This document shows, in pieces, positions 44,860-54,598 of a stretch of 64,000 bases of DNA; the stretch's first letter is position 1, and the number at the start of each line of letters is the position of its first letter. A program made the translations under genes and the position numbers. Source of the DNA: Hymenobacter telluris (lineage in GTDB: Bacteria > Bacteroidota > Bacteroidia > Cytophagales > Hymenobacteraceae); NCBI RefSeq assembly GCF_017313265.1, contig NZ_JAFLQZ010000009.1, positions 1 to 64,000 of the forward strand, read 5' to 3'. Below the pieces are notes generated by a model. The model had not been told where the DNA came from and made no database searches. It saw only the letters and a program-made list of their open reading frames with translations.

Positions 44860-46413
44860 ATGAAAAAGATATTCCTCTCCTTATCCCTTGCGTGCGCCCT
44901 GATGACCTTGGGTGGCTGCGAAAAGGAACTCGAACAAACCCCGATTTCCAACGGCTCGGTACCAGACTTCTATAAAACAGCGGCCGACTTCGACCAGGCC
45001 ATGTCGGCCGTGTACGGCTCGCTGCGGGGCTACCCCGACCGTGAAGTGATTCTCTCGGAGTTGCGCTCCGACAACATGTTTGCAGTGAGTTCCATCGGCT
45101 CGCGCGACTGGGACCCCATCAACAATTTTTCGGCGGCCCTGCTTACCATTAATCCTTACGTAGCCGATGCCTGGGCGTCGAGCTATTCTACCATCTTCCG
45201 GGCCAACACCATGCTCGCGCAGTTGGCTGAGAATGGAGCCGTAACGGGTTCGTTGCGTACCCGTTACGAGGGAGAAGCCAAGTTCATCCGGGCGTTTATG
45301 TACCTGGACCTGGTGCGTAAGTTTGGCAAAGTGCCGGTGATTGACCAGCCGCTCATTCCGCAGGAGGTGGCCAAAATCCCGCGCAGCGAAGTATCGGCGG
45401 TGTATGCCCTGATTGAGTCGGACTTGCGCACGGCCATTGCCAATCTGCCCATTTCCTACACAGGCACGGGTGTTGGCCTCACTTCGGGCGTGGGCCGGGT
45501 AACGGCTGGTGCCGCCAAAAGCCTGCTGGCGCTGATGTACCTCACCAAATCGGGCCCAACCTACGGCATCAACGGGCCCGGCCTGAACAGCAACGAGTAC
45601 GACAAGGCCAATGTGCTGCTCGACGAAATCATTGCCGGCACGGGTACGGCCCGTTACGCCCTGCAAAGCACCTACGCCAACATCTTCTCGCCGACGGCCG
45701 AAAATAACTCAGAAGTGATTTTCGACCTGCAATACATTTCCAATGGCACAGGCAACCTGGGTTCCTCGTTTATGAACGTGGTAGTGCCCGATGCCTACTA
45801 TACCTCGATTGCGCTGCCGTTTTCGGCCGGCTCGGTGGAAATCAAGCCCTGCTCCAACGACCTGAACAACGTGGCGTATGACACTACTCGCGCCCGCCTC
45901 GACATCCGTCGCACCGTTAACATTCAGCAGGGGTATACCTTTCAGAATATCACCGATAGACGCCCGTTTTACAAGAAATACGTGAACGTAGCGGCCAAAG
46001 GCAGTAGCCGCACTGACTGGGCGACCAACTTTATTGTGATGCGCTATGCCGATGTTCTGATGATGAAAGCGGAGTGCGAGGTGCGGGGCGTGGGTGGTAC
46101 GGCTGCCAGTGCTGCTACCCGCCTCACCCCGCTACGCACTCGTGCCGGGCAGCCCGCCCTAACAACTCTTACGCTGCAAGGCCTGATGGACGAGCGTCGC
46201 CGCGAATTTGCCGGTGAAAACCTGCGCTGGAACGACCTTATGCGCTCCGGCTTGGCCCTGACCACGATGAACGCCTGGGCGCAGCGTGAAGACCAGCCAG
46301 CCCCAAACAATAAAATCGTGCGCCCCATCACGGCCGACCTGTTGCTGCTGCCAGTACCGCAGGTGGAATTAAGTTCGGTGCCTGGGCTATACGAGCAAAA
46401 TCCAGGGTATTAG
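44860..46413 (+). CDS. SusD/RagB-family glycan-binding lipoprotein of the pectin locus, 517 aa
   Basis: This surface lipoprotein captures glycans for the SusC above. A signal sequence ends in a lipobox (LGGCEKELEQ). TPR-like helices (EAKFIRAFMYLDLVRKFGKV) and the canonical ending LYEQNPGY are present. Length is typical. A degenerate GTCATGCTG-type palindrome follows the gene. Confidence 0.92.
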   Translation: MKKIFLSLSLACALMTLGGCEKELEQTPISNGSVPDFYKTAADFDQAMSAVYGSLRGYPDREVILSELRSDNMFAVSSIGSRDWDPINNFSAALLTINPYVADAWASSYSTIFRANTMLAQLAENGAVTGSLRTRYEGEAKFIRAFMYLDLVRKFGKVPVIDQPLIPQEVAKIPRSEVSAVYALIESDLRTAIANLPISYTGTGVGLTSGVGRVTAGAAKSLLALMYLTKSGPTYGINGPGLNSNEYDKANVLLDEIIAGTGTARYALQSTYANIFSPTAENNSEVIFDLQYISNGTGNLGSSFMNVVVPDAYYTSIALPFSAGSVEIKPCSNDLNNVAYDTTRARLDIRRTVNIQQGYTFQNITDRRPFYKKYVNVAAKGSSRTDWATNFIVMRYADVLMMKAECEVRGVGGTAASAATRLTPLRTRAGQPALTTLTLQGLMDERRREFAGENLRWNDLMRSGLALTTMNAWAQREDQPAPNNKIVRPITADLLLLPVPQVELSSVPGLYEQNPGY

Positions 46414-46448
46414 TAAAAAATAGTATACAGTAGCACAAAGTACAAGGG

Positions 46449-46534
46449 CGTCATGCTGCGTCTGGCGAAGTATTCTGAAGTGTGATGAGTGAAAACCACA
46501 TAGTACAGGATGCCGACCCAGGGGTGGCATGACG
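46449..46534. repeat. Degenerate GTCATGCTG-family element
   Basis: CGTCATGCTGCGTCTGGCGA at 46449 resembles the left arm of the GTCATGCTGAG palindromes, and GCATGACG at 46527 resembles the end of the right arm. The inner parts no longer pair. It is probably a decayed copy. Confidence 0.4.
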
Positions 46535-46540
46535 TTCTTG
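46502..46540 (+). promoter_or_regulatory. Candidate pectin-locus promoter, copy 3
   Basis: AGTACAGGATGC begins at 46502 and TTCTTG ends at 46540, with the same spacing as the other copies. It lies about 60-100 nt before the GTG start of the next gene. Confidence 0.45.
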
Positions 46541-46601
46541 TATTTCGGAAAGTTTGATTTGGTGCGGTTTTAGGTGCTGCGCCAGTGAAAAAGGAAAGCC
46601 G

Positions 46602-49600
46602 GTGGTAAACAACTTGTGTAAGCGTTTCTTCAACCTCAAGTCTAGCAAACACATTGTGTTGGGCCTGTACTGGGCCGCCAGTACGCTTGCTGCCAATGCG
46701 GCGCTGGCGCAGCTGCCGTCTACCACTCCGGCGCTCTGGCACAACGAAGCGCGCACCCTCCGCTACCGCCCCGACGGTACCGACTTCGTGGTTGAAAACG
46801 GCACCAAACGGTTCACCCGCGCCCTGTACAGCACCCATACCGCTTTCCGCGTGGAAACCGGCGACTTACCCGAGTTTGCGCTGTATCTGCCCGGTATGGG
46901 CGGCAACTTCAAGTTCGGGTTGCAAGGGGGCAAGCAAAGCAAATGGCTCATCAAAGCCGACCGGATTGTAGCCCGCTACCGGCCCGGCAGCATGCTCTAC
47001 GAAATCCAGGATCCGCTGCTGGGAACCGGCAAGCTGCAACTGGAAGTGCAAGCCATGGCCGATGCCGAAGGCATGCTTGTCAAGGCGAAGTTCGAGGGCG
47101 TGCCAGCGGGGCAGGTGCAGCTGCTGTGGGCGTTTGGGGGCGTAACGGGCAAGAAGTTCAGCCGCGACGGTGACATCGGGGCCGACCCGGAATCCAGCTT
47201 CTACCTGAAGCCAGAGAATTGCCAGGGCAACACATTTCAGCTGCAACGCAACGCATTCCGGCTAACGTATGGCGTGCCGCTCCGGAAAAAGGAAGGGGAG
47301 GAGAAAGCCCAGATCGAACAACGAAACCTGCTAGGAGTAGTGCCCCCCGGCGCCCAGCTGCGTGTGGCGGATGCCGCGCAACAGGACTCGCCGGAGGAGC
47401 TGCTGACTTCCACAGCATCGGCCGCGCCGGTGCTGGCCGGTGCTATGCCGGTGAAGGCGGGGGAAACTATGTATTTCGCGGTGCAGGTACCCCAAACGGC
47501 GGCTATGCTGCGCTACGCCGACCTGCCCGCCGCCTTTGCCCGCGCCGAAGCGGCGCGGCAGCAGCTGGCAAACCGCATTCAGGTACGCACGCCCGACCCG
47601 TACATTAACACGCTGGGCGGGGCGCTGGGGGTGGCGGCCGACGCCATCTGGCAGGAGCCTGGCTACCTGCACGGCGCCATTGCCTGGCGCATGCCGCTCA
47701 ACGGCTGGCGCGGGGCCTACACCGCCGACCCGCTCGGCTGGCACGACCGGGCCCAAACGCACTTCCGAGCCTACGCCAAGTCGCAGCTGACCAGCCCCGC
47801 CACGGGGCCGGTGGTAATGGATACCACCCTGAATCTGGCTCGCAGCCAGGAAAAGCTAGGCACCAGCGTGTACAGCAGCGGCTACATCAGCCGCAATCCC
47901 GGCGGCGACTTCCGGCCCCACCACTACGACATGAACCTGGTGTTCATCGACCAGCTGCTGCGCCACTTCAACTGGACCGGCGACCTGGCTTTCGCCAAGG
48001 AAATGTACCCCGTGCTGCAACGCCACTTGGCCTGGGAAAAGCGCAACTTCGACCCCAACAACGACCACCTCTACGACGCCTACGCCGCCATCTGGGCTTC
48101 TGATGCCTTGCAGTACAGCGGCGGGGCCGTCACGCACTCGTCGGCTTACAACTACCTGGCCAACCAACTAACGGCCGAACTAGCCCAGCGCCTGGGCGAA
48201 AACCCAGCGCCATACCGCCAGGAAGCCGCTGCCATCAAACAGGCCATCGACAGCCGGTTGTGGATGCCAGCCAAAGGCTGGTACGCCGAGTATCAGGATG
48301 CCCTTGGCCGCAAAGCGTTGCACCCCGCCGCCGGCCTCTGGACCATCTACCACGCCCTCGACTCGCAGGTGCCCGACCCGTTTCAGGCCTACCAGGCGCT
48401 GCGCTACGTGGACGCGGAAATTCCGCACATCCCGGTGCGCGCCGCCGGCTTGCCCGACGACGGCTACTACCTGCTTTCGACCACCAACTGGCAACCCTAC
48501 GATTGGTCGATCAACAACGTGGCCCTGGCCGAAGTGCTGCATACCACGCTGGCCAACTGGCAGGCGGGCCGCTCCGAAGAAGCCTTCACGCTCTGGAAAA
48601 GCGCTTTGCTGGAGAGCATGTATTTGGGCAGCAGCCCCGGCAACTTCCAGCAGGTTTCCTTTTATGATGCGCACCGGGGCGAATTGTACCGCGACTTCGC
48701 CGACCCCATTGGCATGGCGTCCCGCTCGTTGGTGGAAGGCTTGTTCGGAATTCAGCCCGATGCGCTGGCGGGTACGCTGGTGGTCCGGCCAGGGCTGCCC
48801 GCCGCCTGGAACGAGGCCGCCCTGACGGTGCCGGACGTGACGTTTGATTTTCGCCGTACTGGTCGGCGGGAAGTCTACACCATCACGCCGCGCTTCGCGA
48901 AGCATCTGAAACTGCGGCTGCAAGTGCCGGCCCGTGGCACCACCGTGCAGAGCGTAACGGTAAACGGCCAGCCGGTAAAATGGCAGAACGTAGTGGAAGC
49001 CATGGGCACACCAGTAATCGAAATCAACAGTGAACCGGCAGCCACTTACGTAGTGGAAATCCGCTGGACCGGCGACAAGCCCGATACCGCCGCGCTGGCT
49101 CCAACCTACGCGCCGGGGGCGGCGCTGGCTGTTCGGTTTCCGCACGCTACCATTACCAAGGTATTCGACCCGCAGCAGACGCTGCGTGGTGCTACGCCGG
49201 CAGGTTCGGCCCTCACGGCGCAGGTGTCCGGGGCCGCGGGCAGCCGCACCGCTTTCGTGCAGCTCCAGCAAGGCGACCTAACGTGGTGGGCGCCGTTGGC
49301 CCTGAACGTGCAAACGGCCTCCGCGCCGCCAGTTGCGGCCACTCCCGTTTCGGCGGCAAAGTACGAGAAGGTGAATCTGGCGCCGTACTTCAACGACCAG
49401 GTCACGCAGATTTTCCAGAACAAGTACGTCTCGCCCCGGCCCACCGGACCTACCTTGCAACTGCCTAAGCAGGGCATCGGCAACTGGTGCTACCCCCTCA
49501 CGCAGGCCGTTATTGATGATGCTGGCTTACGTAAACTGGCCGGCGCGAAAAACGAAATTCAACTGCCGGAGGGTGTGCCGCTGGGCACGCCGGGCGCAGC

Positions 49601-50087
49601 CGGTGCTAAGAACATCCTGTTTGTGTCGCAGTGGGATAATTACGCCGACTCGCAGACGCTGCCGCTGCGCGGTAAAGCCCGCCATGCCTACTTGCTGATG
49701 GCAGGTTCCACCAACCCCATGCAAAGCCAGACAACGAACGGCGAAGTGGTGATAACCTACGCCGACAATTCCACCGAAACGCTGCCCTTGCGCAACCCCA
49801 GCACCTGGTGGCCCATCGAGCAGGATTATCTGGAAGACGGTTTTGCCTTTACCACCGGCGCGCCCCGCCCGTACCGGCTCCACCTCAAAACCGGCTGGCT
49901 TTCCCGCGAGGTTCCTGCCAGTTACACCAGCATCAAAGGCTTCAGCACCCGCGCCATCGACGGCGGCGCCGCCACCGTGCTCGACTTGCCCCTCAACCCC
50001 AAAAAGAAACTCAAGAGCCTAACGTTACGCGCTTTAGCCAATGATGTAGTCATCGGCCTGATGAGCGTAACGCTGGCGAGGGAGTAA
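46602..50087 (+). CDS. Large (alpha/alpha)6-barrel protein, DUF4450-like, 1161 aa
   Basis: I believe this is a DUF4450-type protein of Bacteroidetes pectin loci, but recognition is from memory. No ATG fits the N-terminus. A GTG at 46602, preceded by AAGGAAAG, starts a plausible signal peptide (HIVLGLYWAASTLAANAALA). After a beta-rich region (about 40-310), the centre has six-hairpin glycosidase features: PGYLHGAIAWRMPLNGWRGA, ARSQEKLGTSVYSSGYISR, HHYDMNLVFIDQLLRHFNW, LWMPAKGWYAEYQDALG and NWQPYDWSINNVALAE. A further beta domain of ~200 residues ends the protein. It is probably a glycosidase acting on pectic oligosaccharides. Its sugar is not known to me. Confidence 0.65.
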   Translation: MVNNLCKRFFNLKSSKHIVLGLYWAASTLAANAALAQLPSTTPALWHNEARTLRYRPDGTDFVVENGTKRFTRALYSTHTAFRVETGDLPEFALYLPGMGGNFKFGLQGGKQSKWLIKADRIVARYRPGSMLYEIQDPLLGTGKLQLEVQAMADAEGMLVKAKFEGVPAGQVQLLWAFGGVTGKKFSRDGDIGADPESSFYLKPENCQGNTFQLQRNAFRLTYGVPLRKKEGEEKAQIEQRNLLGVVPPGAQLRVADAAQQDSPEELLTSTASAAPVLAGAMPVKAGETMYFAVQVPQTAAMLRYADLPAAFARAEAARQQLANRIQVRTPDPYINTLGGALGVAADAIWQEPGYLHGAIAWRMPLNGWRGAYTADPLGWHDRAQTHFRAYAKSQLTSPATGPVVMDTTLNLARSQEKLGTSVYSSGYISRNPGGDFRPHHYDMNLVFIDQLLRHFNWTGDLAFAKEMYPVLQRHLAWEKRNFDPNNDHLYDAYAAIWASDALQYSGGAVTHSSAYNYLANQLTAELAQRLGENPAPYRQEAAAIKQAIDSRLWMPAKGWYAEYQDALGRKALHPAAGLWTIYHALDSQVPDPFQAYQALRYVDAEIPHIPVRAAGLPDDGYYLLSTTNWQPYDWSINNVALAEVLHTTLANWQAGRSEEAFTLWKSALLESMYLGSSPGNFQQVSFYDAHRGELYRDFADPIGMASRSLVEGLFGIQPDALAGTLVVRPGLPAAWNEAALTVPDVTFDFRRTGRREVYTITPRFAKHLKLRLQVPARGTTVQSVTVNGQPVKWQNVVEAMGTPVIEINSEPAATYVVEIRWTGDKPDTAALAPTYAPGAALAVRFPHATITKVFDPQQTLRGATPAGSALTAQVSGAAGSRTAFVQLQQGDLTWWAPLALNVQTASAPPVAATPVSAAKYEKVNLAPYFNDQVTQIFQNKYVSPRPTGPTLQLPKQGIGNWCYPLTQAVIDDAGLRKLAGAKNEIQLPEGVPLGTPGAAGAKNILFVSQWDNYADSQTLPLRGKARHAYLLMAGSTNPMQSQTTNGEVVITYADNSTETLPLRNPSTWWPIEQDYLEDGFAFTTGAPRPYRLHLKTGWLSREVPASYTSIKGFSTRAIDGGAATVLDLPLNPKKKLKSLTLRALANDVVIGLMSVTLARE

Positions 50088-50143
50088 TTCCGGAACTACA
50101 GTATCTGGTAAATGAATCTAAGACTAGATCCAAGTAATAAAAA

Positions 50144-50275
50144 ACTAGTTCCCCTCCTCAGATGAGGAGGGGCTAGGGGTGGTTGAAGAATTAGAGCTAA
50201 GATCTAGAGCTAATCCTCGTTCAACGCTCTGGTCAACCACCCCTAACCCCTCCTCATCTGAGGAGGGGAACTAGT
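50144..50275. repeat. CTAGTTCCCCTCC-family palindrome, type cagatg/cagatg
   Basis: Arms 50144-50186 and 50233-50275 (43 nt each) match in inverted orientation with one mismatch. Each arm contains its own smaller palindrome (CCCCTCCTCAGATGAGGAGG), so arms can fold singly or together. The linker and flanks carry TAGAGCTAA-type repeats. Confidence 0.95.
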
Positions 50276-50342
50276 CTCTAGCTTTAGTTTAATCCATATA
50301 GCAGGGAAGTCTATACTTCCATTTGCGCAGCACGAGCACCTG

Positions 50343-52496
50343 ATGTCATTAACCCATCCACCTATGCTTCCACCCAAGCTCCTTCCCAGTCTGCTTGTAC
50401 TCGGCCTCGCCCAACCGCTGCTGGCCCAGAAAACGCCCATCGACCGCAAAGCCCTGGTGGAGCGGCATACCGTGGTGAACACCACGACCGATACCCTCTC
50501 GTCGGTGTCGGTGGGGAACGGGGCGTTTGCCTACACCGTGGACGTGACGGGGTTGCAGACGTTTCCGCTGTACTATGAAAAGGGTGTGCCGCTGGGGACG
50601 CAGTCGGAGTGGGGCTGGCACAGCTTCCCCAACAAGGAGGGCTACAAGTTCGAGCAGAGCTTGCGCGACTACGACCTCAACGGCCGCAAAGTCAGCTACT
50701 CGGTGCAAGTGAAAACGGCCGGCAACAAGGAAGCCGTGGACTTCCTGCGGGCCAATCCGCACCGCTTGCAGCTGGGCAACCTGGGGTTTGTGCTGGTGAA
50801 AAAGAACGGCAAACCCGCCACCATCAAAGACCTGCGCAACATCCGGCAAACCCTCAACCCCTGGACCGGCGAAATCAAGAGCCACTTCACGCTGGAAGGC
50901 GTGCCGGTGGACGTGGTAACGGTGGGCCACCAGCAGCAGGATGCCGTGGCGGCCCGCGTGGAATCCAAACTGCTGCAAACCGGGCAATTGAAAGTGTCCC
51001 TGCGCTTCCCGTGGCCCACTGCCGGCTGGGCCGACATGGGTACCGACTACACCCACACCGAACAGCACAAATCGAGCCTCATTGAGGCGAAGAAAAACGC
51101 GGCGCTGCTCACCCACCAGCTCGATACCACCACCTACGCCGTGGCGCTGAACTGGCAGCAGCCCGCCACCCTGACTGCCGGGCAGGCGCACGAATTCATC
51201 CTTACGCCGGGCAAGCAGGGTACGGTTTTGGAGTTCGGCTGCCGCTTTGCGCCGCGGCCTGCCGTGGCCCCTACGTTTGCTGCCACGCGCACCAACAGCC
51301 AGCAGCAGTGGCCGATGTTCTGGAAAAGCGGCGGGGCCGTGGACTTCAGCGGTACCACCGACCCCCGCGCCAAAGAGCTGGAGCGCCGCATCATCCTGTC
51401 GCAGTACCTGACCCGGCTGCAAGGCGCCGGCTCGCAGCCCCCGCAGGAAACCGGGTTGGTGCTGAACAGCTGGTACGGCCGGCCGCACCTGGAAATGCAC
51501 TGGTGGCACTCGGCGCACTTCGCGCTGTGGGGCCGCCCCGAACTGCTGGAAAAAAGCCTTGTGTGGTACGCCCGCCCCGATGTGCGTGCCGAAGCCCGCA
51601 AGATTGCCCAGCGCCAAGGCTACGACGGCGTGCGGTGGCAGAAAATGACCGACCCGTGGGGCCAGGAAGGGCCGTCGTCGGTGGGGGCGTTTCTGATTTG
51701 GCAGCAACCCCACATGATTTATTTCGCCGAAGAAATGTACCGCGCCCACCCTAACGCGGCCACCCTCAAGCTGTACCAGGATAGGGTAGCCGCCACGGCC
51801 GAGTTCATGGCGTCGTACCCGTTCTATGAGAAAGACAAGGACCGATACATCCTCGGCGAGGGCGTTATTCCGGCACAGGAGCGGTTCAAGGCCGAGGAAA
51901 CCTTCAACCCCACCTTCGAGCTGGTGTACTGGAACTGGGCGCTGAATACGGCCCAGCAATGGCGCATCCGGCAGGGCCAGCCGCGCAACGCCAAGTGGGA
52001 CGAGATGCTGGCCAAACTCTCCAAGCTCCCGCAAGCCGGCGGGGTGTACCTGGCCACCGAGTCGGCCCCTGATTCCTACACCAACCCCGAGTTCAAAACC
52101 GACCACCCCTCCGTATTGGGCGCGCTGGGCGTGATGCCCGCCACCGGCCAGGTGGATGCCGCCACCATGCGCCGCACCTTCGATTTGGTGTGGAAAGACT
52201 GGAGCTGGGACAAAACCTGGGGCTGGGACTTCCCCATGACCTCCATGACGGCCACCCGCCTCGGTATGCCCGACAAAGCCGTGGACGCGCTGCTGATGAA
52301 GGTGCAGAAGAACACCTACCTGCCCAGCGGCCACAATTACCAGGAGGACCGCCTGCCAATCTACCTGCCCGGCAACGGCGGCCTGCTCTCAGCCGTGGCC
52401 CTCATGTGCGCCGGCTACGACGGCTGCCCCACCGAAAATCCCGGCATCCCCAAAGGCTGGACGGTGCGCTGGGAAGGGTTAAGCAAGATGCCGTAA
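50343..52496 (+). CDS. Uncharacterised (alpha/alpha)6 glycosidase-like protein, 717 aa
   Basis: I do not recognise a characterised family. The protein is exported (an alternative ATG at 50364 starts MLPPKLLPSLLVLGLAQPLL). A beta-sandwich N-terminal half (VSVGNGAFAYTVDVTGLQTF, as in GH65-like proteins) is followed by a helical barrel with LNSWYGRPHLEMHWWHSAHF, DPWGQEGPSSVGAFLIWQQP, FNPTFELVYWNWALNTAQQW and WDKTWGWDFPMTSMTATRLG. Glutamates in HLEMHWWH, GQEGPSS and FNPTFELVYW are candidate catalytic acids. Its place between GH-type genes makes a pectin side-chain glycosidase likely. Confidence 0.6.
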   Translation: MSLTHPPMLPPKLLPSLLVLGLAQPLLAQKTPIDRKALVERHTVVNTTTDTLSSVSVGNGAFAYTVDVTGLQTFPLYYEKGVPLGTQSEWGWHSFPNKEGYKFEQSLRDYDLNGRKVSYSVQVKTAGNKEAVDFLRANPHRLQLGNLGFVLVKKNGKPATIKDLRNIRQTLNPWTGEIKSHFTLEGVPVDVVTVGHQQQDAVAARVESKLLQTGQLKVSLRFPWPTAGWADMGTDYTHTEQHKSSLIEAKKNAALLTHQLDTTTYAVALNWQQPATLTAGQAHEFILTPGKQGTVLEFGCRFAPRPAVAPTFAATRTNSQQQWPMFWKSGGAVDFSGTTDPRAKELERRIILSQYLTRLQGAGSQPPQETGLVLNSWYGRPHLEMHWWHSAHFALWGRPELLEKSLVWYARPDVRAEARKIAQRQGYDGVRWQKMTDPWGQEGPSSVGAFLIWQQPHMIYFAEEMYRAHPNAATLKLYQDRVAATAEFMASYPFYEKDKDRYILGEGVIPAQERFKAEETFNPTFELVYWNWALNTAQQWRIRQGQPRNAKWDEMLAKLSKLPQAGGVYLATESAPDSYTNPEFKTDHPSVLGALGVMPATGQVDAATMRRTFDLVWKDWSWDKTWGWDFPMTSMTATRLGMPDKAVDALLMKVQKNTYLPSGHNYQEDRLPIYLPGNGGLLSAVALMCAGYDGCPTENPGIPKGWTVRWEGLSKMP

Positions 52497-52512
52497 CGGT
52501 ATAAGCTAGCAA

Positions 52513-52657
52513 GCTAGTTCCCCTCCTTTTTTCAAGGAGGGGTGCCCGGAGGGCGGGGTGGTTTACTAGAGTTAGAAAGCTAGAGCTAGTTGTCGTTCTG
52601 ACGGTTTTACCACCCCGGCCTCCGGCCACCCCTCCTTGAAAAAGGAGGGGAACTAGC
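52513..52657. repeat. CTAGTTCCCCTCC-family palindrome, type ttcaagg/ttgaaaa
   Basis: Arms 52513-52562 and 52609-52657 pair over nearly their whole length. The inner part reads GGTGCCCGGAGGGCGGGGTG and its complement. Each arm is also internally palindromic (CCCCTCCTTTTTTCAAGGAG). The flanks again carry CTAGAGCTAG-like repeats. Confidence 0.93.
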
Positions 52658-52705
52658 TTCTAGTTTTAGCTTACATCATTCCTCTGTTACCATTTAGTAA
52701 TCAGT

Positions 52706-54358
52706 ATGATAAAATTCCTTGCCTTCCTTTCCTTACTTGCGCTTCCTGGCTTGGCCGTGGCTCAGCAATCCGCTTTGCCACCCGTCAAAACCACGTCCTT
52801 CCGCGCCGATACCTTTTCCATTGCCAAATACGGCGCGGTAGCCGATGCCCTGACGTCGAACACCGGGGCCTTTCAGAAAGCCATAGACGAGTGCAGCCAA
52901 AAAGGCGGCGGAGTGGTGCTCGTGCCGCGTGGGCAGTGGCTGACCGGTCCGATTGAGATGCGCAGCAACGTGAACCTGCACGTTGCGGCCGGGGCCCTCA
53001 TCCAGTTCAGCGATAACCGCGCCGACTACAAACTGCACAAAACCAACTGGGAGGGCCTCGACGCCGTGCGCAACCAAGCCCTGATTTACGGCAAGAACCT
53101 GGAAAACGTAGCCATTACCGGCCAAGGCATCCTCGACGGGGCCGGTGAGGCGTGGTGGATGGTGCAAAAGGGCCGCTCCACCGAAGGCGAGTGGAAGCAG
53201 CTGGTGGCTTCGGGCGGCTTCCTGAACGAGAAGCAGGACCGGTGGTACCCCTCGGCTCAAAGCCTGAAAGGCACTACCGTAAAAGAAGCCGGCGTGCTGA
53301 CCGAGGAGAAGTCGGAAATCAAGGATTTCGAAGAAATCAAAGATTATCTGCGGCCCGATTTCCTGGTGCTCGACCAGTGCAAGCGGCTGCTCTTCGAGGG
53401 CGTCACGTTCCAGAACTCACCCGCTTGGACCGTGCACCCCATGCGCAGCGAGGACGTAATCGTGCGCAACATCAACGTGCTCAACGGCCCCTACACGCCC
53501 AACACCGATGCCCTGGATTTGGAATCCTGCAAAAACGGTATTGTGGAAGGCTGTACCTTTAGCGCCGGCGACGATGCTATTTGCATCAAGTCGGGGCGCA
53601 ACGAGCAGGGGCGCAAGCGGGCCATGCCCACCGAGAACTTCATCATCCGCAACTGCAAGGTGTACCGCGGCCACGGCGGCTTCGTGATTGGCAGCGAAAT
53701 GTCGGGCGGGGCGCGCAACCTGTACGTGAGCAACATCACTATGATTGGCACCGACATCGGGCTGCGCTTCAAAACCACCCGTGGCCGGGGCGGCGTCGTG
53801 GAGAACATATTCATTCAGGACATCGACATGAAGGACATTCCCGGCGAGGCCATCCTGTTCGACATGTACTACATGATCAAGGACCCCACGCCGCAGGTAG
53901 CGGGCTCCAAGGAGCGGCCCGTGTCGCCGGCCAAACCCGTGGATGAAAGCACGCCGCAATTCCGCAAAATCCAGATCCGCAACGTGACCTGCAACGGCGC
54001 CAAAACCGGCATCATGGTGCGCGGCCTGCCCGAAATGGCCATCAAGGACATCAGCATCGAAAATGCCGTGCTGCAAAGCGAGAAAGGATTAGTCTGCATC
54101 GAAGCCGACAACATCAGCCTCAAAAACGTGACCCTGCTGCCCACCAGCACAGACCCCGTGATGGAAGTGCACAACAGCCAGAACATCACCCTCGACAACG
54201 TTAAGTACGCCCCCGGTGCCACAGTGCTGCTACGCGTATCCGGTGCCGATAAAGCCAAGAACGTCCGCCTGGTAAACACCGACGTTTCAAAAGCCAAGCA
54301 ACCGTTGGAGCTAGGAGAGAACGTGAAGAAAAAGGCGGTAGTAGTATCAAAACGCTGA
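52706..54358 (+). CDS. GH28 polygalacturonase / rhamnogalacturonase, 550 aa
   Basis: GH28 enzymes hydrolyse alpha-1,4 bonds of galacturonic acid in pectin. A signal peptide (MIKFLAFLSLLALPGLAVAQ) precedes a right-handed parallel beta-helix. The four GH28 signatures are intact: NTDALD near residue 266, GDDAICIKSG near 288, GHGGFVIGSE near 321 and RFKTTRGRGG near 353 (the usual RIKT with Phe). A Glu/Lys-rich insertion around 190-215 (EEKSEIKDFEEIKDYL) is typical of long bacterial exo-acting forms. The product specificity, homogalacturonan or rhamnogalacturonan, cannot be settled. Confidence 0.92.
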   Translation: MIKFLAFLSLLALPGLAVAQQSALPPVKTTSFRADTFSIAKYGAVADALTSNTGAFQKAIDECSQKGGGVVLVPRGQWLTGPIEMRSNVNLHVAAGALIQFSDNRADYKLHKTNWEGLDAVRNQALIYGKNLENVAITGQGILDGAGEAWWMVQKGRSTEGEWKQLVASGGFLNEKQDRWYPSAQSLKGTTVKEAGVLTEEKSEIKDFEEIKDYLRPDFLVLDQCKRLLFEGVTFQNSPAWTVHPMRSEDVIVRNINVLNGPYTPNTDALDLESCKNGIVEGCTFSAGDDAICIKSGRNEQGRKRAMPTENFIIRNCKVYRGHGGFVIGSEMSGGARNLYVSNITMIGTDIGLRFKTTRGRGGVVENIFIQDIDMKDIPGEAILFDMYYMIKDPTPQVAGSKERPVSPAKPVDESTPQFRKIQIRNVTCNGAKTGIMVRGLPEMAIKDISIENAVLQSEKGLVCIEADNISLKNVTLLPTSTDPVMEVHNSQNITLDNVKYAPGATVLLRVSGADKAKNVRLVNTDVSKAKQPLELGENVKKKAVVVSKR

Positions 54359-54377
54359 TATCCGGAAAGTAAAAGAA

Positions 54378-54472
54378 CGTCATGCTGAGCTTGCCGAAGC
54401 ATCTCGCGTGCTGACGTTGAGTTAGTAATCTGGTGTCAGCACGCGAGATGCTTCGACAGGCTCAGCATGACG
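54378..54472. repeat. GTCATGCTGAG-family palindrome, 38-bp arms
   Basis: Arms 54378-54415 and 54435-54472 match at 36 of 38 positions. The outer half equals the family core, while the inner half (CTCGCGTGCTGAC) differs from the other copies, so the family has variable inner parts. It lies between GH28 and the first GH105 gene. Confidence 0.93.
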
Positions 54473-54598
54473 AGCAAGTGTTTCTGTAGAACCTGAAACG
54501 ACGGTTTTTAAGGTGCTTCTGCTAGTTTCCTACTGAATCAGGCCAAAAAGCTACAAGCGGCTAGGTGTTTGCCAGCGTACTATTGAACCGTTGAATCC

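Noticed and set aside
50349..52334. 661-codon open frame on the minus strand
   Set aside because: It is antisense to the 717-aa glycosidase-like gene, which has a signal peptide and coherent domain patterns; the antisense product has none.
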